A DNA stretch of 64,000 nt, from positions 62,001-126,000 of the forward strand of contig NZ_SADB01000003.1 of assembly GCF_009669305.1 (NCBI RefSeq), read 5' to 3'. The position numbers and the translations under genes were made by a program. The stretch comes from Ancylomarina sp. 16SWW S1-10-2 (lineage in GTDB: Bacteria > Bacteroidota > Bacteroidia > Bacteroidales > Marinifilaceae). Positions 59,930 to 64,000 of the stretch are shown here, piece after piece. The notes under the pieces are model-generated. The model did not search any database and was not told the origin of the DNA. It saw nothing but the letters and a program-made list of their open reading frames with translations. Within the stretch, counting starts at the first letter, position 1, and each line of letters opens with the position of its first letter.

Positions 59930-59937
59930 CAAAGGTA
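59930..59937 (-). promoter_or_regulatory. gntR -7 element
   Basis: On the minus strand TACCTTTG matches TAnnTTTG exactly, 28 bp before the start codon and 21 bp downstream of the GTACTGGTTGG box. Confidence 0.5.
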
Positions 59938-59958
59938 ATCTTTTTTGTCAACTGTTAC

Positions 59959-59969
59959 GTACTGGTTGG
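59959..59969. promoter_or_regulatory. Candidate GntR-type operator before gntR
   Basis: GTACTGGTTGG, identical to 58797-58807, sits just upstream of the presumed gntR promoter core. Confidence 0.6.
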
Positions 59970-60312
59970 GTTTATATCTTTATTGTTTAAATTTCAGATA
60001 TAACCAAACAAGTGTTTTATTGTTTTTCATTTACGACACAAGCCGCTAGTCATGGAATTAATTACATCGTTGTTTATAGTATTAAAAGGTTTAATAGAAT
60101 AGTTTATTTTTTGATTCTACTAATTTTAAAATATACATTTGCGAGTTAAACATAGCTAATATTAAAATTATATTTTTAAACTGTAGCTAACGAAATGTAT
60201 AAAGGACAGAGATTTATGTACATGTTCAGACTGCTTTTTAAAATTCCTAATCTTATAATATGAAAATATAGTGACAGAAATATTATAATCGCTGATATGT
60301 AGATTGCTGTGA

Positions 60313-60326
60313 ATTAATCGTTAACG
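60313..60326 (-). promoter_or_regulatory. Candidate LacI-type half-conserved box
   Basis: The minus strand reads CGTTAACGATTAAT; its GTTAACGATT core is identical to that of the 30281 box. It may place the CBM9-like gene in the same regulon. Confidence 0.35.
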
Positions 60327-60367
60327 CAAAAATAAATAGTACTTTATTCAAAAATTAAGAAATAAAT

Positions 60368-61165
60368 ATGAAAATCGTTCAACTTTGCATTATTACAACT
60401 TTTATTATTCTAATATCTTCTTGTAACAAAGTAAATCTTAAAAAGGAAACAAATCAATCTGAAAAAAAATTATCATTAGGAGATCAATCTATTTTCAAGG
60501 TATCCAAAGCCACTGATTCTATTGTAATAGATGGAAAAATGGACGAAGCTAGTTGGAATAAAACGGAAAGTAGAACGTTCAATTATATCTATAAAGTCGA
60601 AAAACCTTCTGATAAACAAAAAACAACATTCAGAATGTTATGGGACGAAACGAATTTGTATCTTTTTTATCAATTTGAAGATAAATATTTAACAGCCAGA
60701 GAAACCAAAAGAGATGGTAAACCATTTTTTGACGATTGTGCTGAAATTTTTATTATTCCCGTACCAGATAGTTTAGACACCCATTTTGGTTTTGAGTTGA
60801 ATCTATACAAAGCGGCTAATGATTTTATATATTTTAATAATTATTACAAAGGAAAAAAGATTGCTTTAAAAACCTTTAATCCAGAGTTTAGGACCGAAGT
60901 CACCTATAATGGTACTATAAATGATAATTCTGATGAAGACCAAGGTTGGACAATGGAGGTTGAAATTCCAATTGCTGTTTTTGGATTTTTAGGAGAATTT
61001 GAACCTGTACAAAAAGGCAATAGATGGGCGTTTTTGGCCATTCGTCAAGACAGAAACGATATCGAAGGTGAACGTCGTGTTACCTCAACCATATTCCCAA
61101 TTTATGATATTAAAAAAGATGTGCATCAGCCTAACAGATTTGGACTTATGGAGTTTGTTGACTAA
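60368..61165 (+). CDS. CBM9-like carbohydrate-binding lipoprotein
   Basis: The 265-residue lipoprotein (signal IILISSCNKVN) is essentially one CBM9-like domain: DSIVIDGKMDEASWNK, FRMLWDETNLYLFYQFED, PFFDDCAEIFIIP, QGWTMEVEIPIAVFG and the final QPNRFGLMEF. Such proteins bind sugars, often reducing ends, and are commonly secreted by marine Bacteroidota near glycan loci. No catalytic module is attached. A LacI-like box and a convergent terminator flank it. Role at the cell surface is inferred. Confidence 0.82.
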   Translation: MKIVQLCIITTFIILISSCNKVNLKKETNQSEKKLSLGDQSIFKVSKATDSIVIDGKMDEASWNKTESRTFNYIYKVEKPSDKQKTTFRMLWDETNLYLFYQFEDKYLTARETKRDGKPFFDDCAEIFIIPVPDSLDTHFGFELNLYKAANDFIYFNNYYKGKKIALKTFNPEFRTEVTYNGTINDNSDEDQGWTMEVEIPIAVFGFLGEFEPVQKGNRWAFLAIRQDRNDIEGERRVTSTIFPIYDIKKDVHQPNRFGLMEFVD

Positions 61166-61310
61166 AGTCGTTCTGTATTAATGATTTTGCTGTAGGTTAT
61201 CGCTTTGGTAAGCTTTTCTATTTTCTTCGAAGAGCATCACTAAATACATTCTAAGCAATTTTTACGCTTATTGTACAGGCATATTATATTAGAAGTCTGA
61301 TAATTAGTTT

Positions 61311-61350
61311 GAAAAGCCTCGCGTTTTAATAAAAGTGAGGCTTTTCTTAT
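61311..61350. terminator. Bidirectional terminator
   Basis: GAAAAGCCTC (61311-61320) pairs with GAGGCTTTTC (61337-61346), T-rich on both strands, between two convergent genes. Confidence 0.85.
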
Positions 61351-61395
61351 ATAATTTATTCCGATGTGACTCACTGTTGCGTGATACAACTGATC

Positions 61396-61845
61396 TTAAT
61401 TTAAGCCATAGGATTCACTAAAATCTTTTAGATAAAATGATTGACTAGCCATTACTTTTCCCTTGTGGATAATTTCAAAAATCCATTCGCCAAACTGAAT
61501 TTCCCAATCTAATTCTAAAGTATAGAAATCAAATCCCAATTCATCACTCCATTCATCTTTTGCTTCTACTATTTCAGTAAACGTTTCATTGTTTGTAGGA
61601 TTGATCATTTTTGGATGTCTGATTCTACATTCAAATTCAACAAGTTCAGCTATTTCCGTTCCAGTTACAAATCGGTAACTTATCCCAAAATTTAAACCAA
61701 CTTTCGGATAGATGATATTTGTTCTTTTTAGAAATTCCATATCATCAGAATGCAAAAAATAACCCGTCGAACTATCTGCAACAATATCTTTAGTCGTATT
61801 TCCAATTGCTTGACAAATACCATAATCAACAATCTCTATATTCAT
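61396..61845 (-). CDS. DUF3859-like hypothetical protein
   Basis: The 149-residue protein has no signal peptide. The order of conserved-looking segments (EIVDYGICQAI, GLNFGISYRFVTG, ELVEFECRIRHPKM, EIQFGEWIFEIIHKGKVMASQSFYL) resembles DUF3859, a small beta-sandwich of unknown function. Nothing ties it to glycan use; it may be a boundary gene of the PUL. Its start ATG is followed by a normal reading frame with typical codon use. Confidence 0.6.
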   Translation of the reverse strand: MNIEIVDYGICQAIGNTTKDIVADSSTGYFLHSDDMEFLKRTNIIYPKVGLNFGISYRFVTGTEIAELVEFECRIRHPKMINPTNNETFTEIVEAKDEWSDELGFDFYTLELDWEIQFGEWIFEIIHKGKVMASQSFYLKDFSESYGLN

Positions 61846-62748
61846 TATTTATTTTATTAATGCTTGAAACTCTCACGAAGAGAGAAAGATATTTACACAT
61901 ATATTCTAACCCAATATCTTTATAAATATGATTTTCAAAATAGGGTAGATGAGATGTAATTAAAAGATGCTAAAGTTACTCCTTTTAGATAAAAATAAGG
62001 TTCTATACTATAAATAAAGAAAGAGAAAAGGAAACATGGCATTCTCTCTTCGGATTGCTCTACTGTTCTTAAACGTCATTTTATTTTTTTTATATAAAGA
62101 AATTTCTCAGTTAACAGACACTTGTTACTAGTTGCTGGAGTAACTTAGTTCTATTTTTGAATTTTCAGGGTGTATAATTTACTGTAGTTTCTTTAATCAA
62201 ATTAAGGTTGGTGATTGGGAGTAAAATATCAAGATCTTAATGAAAATTCATCATGGTTGATAAATAGTTGATATAAATAACACAAATCTTTAAATAATAA
62301 GGGTTCATGTTTTTTTTAGTGTGGAACGTTACAATAATAATGGAGAGGTATGACTTTTTGTTATAAATTAAAACGTAGCGCATAAAAAAAAGGGAGTTTC
62401 AAATGAATGAAACTCCCTTTTTAAGCGGAGAGAGAGGGAGTTTATCTAATCGGGTAAATGATTTGATTTATTGTTAGTTGTAGGAAGAATGATATTTGTG
62501 TTCACTTGAGAGTTCACTTATCTATGTAAATTCCACTATCTGTGTCTATTTTATAGTATTTAGTGGTCAGATTGTGCTCGCCTTGTTGGGTACAAAAAAA
62601 TGGTAGATATTGATATAAGTAATTGGTGCATATCATTTTCCGTGTAATGTGTTATATTTTGGTATGAAATGGTTTGTTAAAATATTCACTTATCATATAA
62701 CATGAGTTAATATCAGAGGAAAGATTAGATTATTGTATTGAAAACCTT
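61846..62748. other. Long intergenic region with an orphan terminator
   Basis: 903 bp with no supported reading frame. The one clear element is a strong hairpin at 62389-62420. The remainder is AT-rich and featureless to my reading. Confidence 0.5.
62389..62420. terminator. Orphan strong hairpin terminator
   Basis: AAAGGGAGTTTCA (62389-62401) pairs with TGAAACTCCCTTT (62408-62420) around a 6-base loop, with T runs on both strands (longer on the minus strand). No gene ends near it. Confidence 0.7.
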
Positions 62749-63054
62749 ATGGACGAGAACAATAATTTTGATAGAATGGCTTCTATTTTTCAGGTAATTC
62801 AATTTGTATATCCTTCTTCAAAAGTGGAAAATGTAAACGGAATGAACCATGTATTTTTAACCTCAAGAGGTCCTAATTCTCTTTCTTCAGGAATGGAAGT
62901 TTTAATTGTTGTTGATGGAATCATTACTGAGGATGTTACGGGTATCAGTCCAGCTCAGGTTAAATCCGTAGAGGTTTTATTAGGAAATGAAGCGGCAGAA
63001 TTTGGTTCTAGAGGTGCTAATGGAGCTGTTATCATTCACTTAAAAAGTAATTAA
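62749..63054 (+). CDS. Stand-alone TonB-receptor plug-domain fragment
   Basis: The 101-residue product corresponds to part of a SusC/TonB-receptor plug: VFLTSRGPNSLSSGMEVLIVVDG, then VKSVEVLLGNEAAEFGSRGANGAVIIHLK matches the PLYVVDG...DAASAAIYGARAANGVVIV pattern of the SusC genes here. There is no signal peptide, N-terminal domain or barrel. It is either a remnant of a larger receptor or one of the short plug-only proteins seen in Bacteroidota. The next gene is a clear relic, which favours debris. Confidence 0.55.
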   Translation: MDENNNFDRMASIFQVIQFVYPSSKVENVNGMNHVFLTSRGPNSLSSGMEVLIVVDGIITEDVTGISPAQVKSVEVLLGNEAAEFGSRGANGAVIIHLKSN

Positions 63055-63060
63055 TCATCG

Positions 63061-63256
63061 ATGAAAAAAATATGGTATTATACTACTATTTGTATTCATG
63101 GTCGGTTGTAATACTGATTAGAATGCTTGAGTATTGAGTACAGAGCTTTTTTTTCTGTCAGAAGGACAAAAGTATGAAGCGACTATTTATGCTGATGGTT
63201 TTACTAATCTCGAAGTGATTTTTATTTTAGCTGCAGGCAGTGGTCAGGCAATTTAA
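63061..63256 (+). pseudogene. Frameshifted relic of a GH97-like lipoprotein gene
   Basis: ATG at 63061 begins MKKI; a one-base frame shift then gives a lipoprotein signal (GIILLLFVFMVGCNTD) ending at a stop at 63119. In that same frame, 63131-63253 encodes ELFFLSEGQKYEATIYADG and, at the end, LAAGSGQAI. These resemble the last strands of GH97 glycosidases (FLxxGKxYxAxIYxDG and xAPGGGxAI). The whole catalytic middle is missing. GH97 includes alpha-galactosidases, which fits the locus. Confidence 0.5.
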
Positions 63257-63317
63257 TTCAAGGAAATAAAATAGTTCTTTGCACCAGAGAGGTGCCTATT
63301 AACCTTAAACTATTTAT

Positions 63318-64000
63318 ATGAAATTAAAATTAATAACGTGTTTACTATTTGTATTCGCAATAGGAGAATCGGTATTTTCTCAGAATTTAACCATTCCACC
63401 GAAGAACTATGTGGACTCGGTAAATCTTAAACAAGCACCACTAAGGTCTAATGCAGACTTTCCACTTTCCGATCAAGCCAATACTCAAGATTGGAACAAA
63501 TTGGAAAAATATTCGGATGAATTCAATTCGAAAAAATTGGATGAGAAACGCTGGTATCCTAATAACCCTGGTTGGAAGGGAAGGAAACCAACCTATTTTC
63601 ATGGATCAAATGTGAGTTTGGAAAATGGAAATGTAGAAATTCGCGTTAGCCAGCATGGAGATGAAAAGCTTCCGGAAGGATTTACTCATTCTACAGGTTT
63701 TATAAAAAGTAAGACTAAATTTTTGTATGGATATTTTGAAGCAGAAGTACAACTAATGGATGCTCCCTGGGTTTCAGGCTTTTGGATGACAAATGTTAGT
63801 AAAGAGTGGTGGACGGAGATAGACATTTGTGAAAATGCACCTGGCTTGTTATACAATCGGCACGATTTGAATTCTAACATACATGTATTTAGAACACCAA
63901 AGGGCAAGGGAGATATTAAAAAGCATTTCTCACGGACCAAGAAATATTATTTCCCGAAAGAATTACAGGCTGATTTTCATGTTTGGGGCTTGGAATGGAC
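63318..64000 (+). CDS. GH16 endo-galactanase-type enzyme, 3' end cut by window
   Basis: The frame starts at ATG 63318 and is open to the window end (227 codons seen). A signal peptide (CLLFVFAIGESVFSQ) is followed by a GH16 fold: DEFNSKKLDEKRWYPN, the STGFIKSKTKFLYGYFEAEVQ strand pair typical of laminarinase/agarase/carrageenase-type GH16, then WWTEIDICENA containing the catalytic E-x-D-x-x-E. Upstream gene debris separates it from the fragment genes. GH16 of marine galactan loci are endo-acting agarases, porphyranases or carrageenases; which one cannot be said from this part. It would supply oligosaccharides to the SusC/D pairs. Confidence 0.88.
   Translation, partial: MKLKLITCLLFVFAIGESVFSQNLTIPPKNYVDSVNLKQAPLRSNADFPLSDQANTQDWNKLEKYSDEFNSKKLDEKRWYPNNPGWKGRKPTYFHGSNVSLENGNVEIRVSQHGDEKLPEGFTHSTGFIKSKTKFLYGYFEAEVQLMDAPWVSGFWMTNVSKEWWTEIDICENAPGLLYNRHDLNSNIHVFRTPKGKGDIKKHFSRTKKYYFPKELQADFHVWGLEW

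Larger units (their letters stand above)
59903..60367. other. Divergent intergenic region between gntR and the CBM9-like gene
   Basis: 465 bp with the gntR promoter and operator at the left end and a GTTAACGATT element (minus strand, within 60313-60326) near the right end, 42 bp before the CBM9-like start. The middle is AT-rich with no recognised feature. Confidence 0.5.

Noticed and set aside
62328-62338. TGGAACGTTA as a LacI-type operator
   Set aside because: Only one half matches, it is not palindromic over 14 bp, and it is far from any promoter.
1-64000. CRISPR arrays, tRNA or rRNA genes, transposase genes
   Set aside because: None was seen: no regularly spaced repeats, no cloverleaf-like segments noticed, and no recognisable transposase or integrase reading frame.
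63318-64000. Naming the GH16 as kappa-carrageenase or porphyranase
   Set aside because: Only the first half is visible and the ExDxxE motif is common to all GH16; subfamily needs the rest and an HMM comparison.

Overview
The window is AT-rich DNA from a member of the Bacteroidota, most likely a marine one. The evidence is two SusC/SusD pairs, many Bacteroidota-type lipoprotein signals, a TAnnTTTG promoter element, and a polysaccharide utilisation locus (PUL) dominated by sulfatases and galactosidases. Genus cannot be fixed from the sequence; a Marinifilaceae/Marinilabiliales-like organism is a guess.

Region 1 (1-24,120, all + strand) is a long degradative cluster. It holds five family GH2 beta-galactosidase-like enzymes (the first cut by the window edge), a Tat-exported clan-D-like hydrolase, four S1 sulfatases, and an FAD oxidoreductase whose stop overlaps the start of a secreted protein with an FMN-attachment-like motif (DAFSGAT). 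Terminators lie near 12,190 and 24,085. Region 2 (24,230-37,985) holds two SusC/SusD transport operons. Both share a duplicated promoter block, a leader hairpin with a compensated base pair, and a similar SusC N-terminus. In copy 2 an intact GH110-like alpha-1,3-galactosidase gene lies between promoter and leader; in copy 1 this gene is reduced to a relic of about 177 bp. Region 3 (38,212-44,880) has a GH27 alpha-galactosidase and three more sulfatases, two of them a tandem duplicate. Region 4 (45,003-47,753, - strand) encodes an outer-membrane beta-barrel receptor.

Region 5 (47,980-52,555) is a LacI regulator plus a GH36 alpha-galactosidase, each preceded by an almost identical GGGAAC-type palindrome, the pair bracketed by 174-bp direct repeats. 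Region 6 (52,639-58,538, - strand) is a complete galactose operon galT-galE-galK-permease-galM. It is followed by a GntR-type regulator gene; both have a shared GTACTGGTTGG element upstream. Region 7 (60,368-64,000) contains a CBM9-like lipoprotein, a DUF3859-like gene, a stand-alone TonB-plug fragment, a frameshifted GH97-like relic, and the first part of a GH16 endo-galactanase-type enzyme.

Taken together: surface GH16 (and probably others) cuts a sulfated galactan, SusC/D pairs import fragments, S1 sulfatases remove sulfate, alternating beta- (GH2) and alpha- (GH27, GH36, GH110) galactosidases release D-galactose, and the Leloir genes burn it. No gene for 3,6-anhydrogalactose release or catabolism was recognised, so a substrate rich in plain D-galactose (lambda-type carrageenan-like or another sulfated alpha/beta-galactan) is the best inference. 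The most unusual content is the flavoprotein pair inside the degradative operon and the duplicated promoter/leader module with its decayed GH110 gene.
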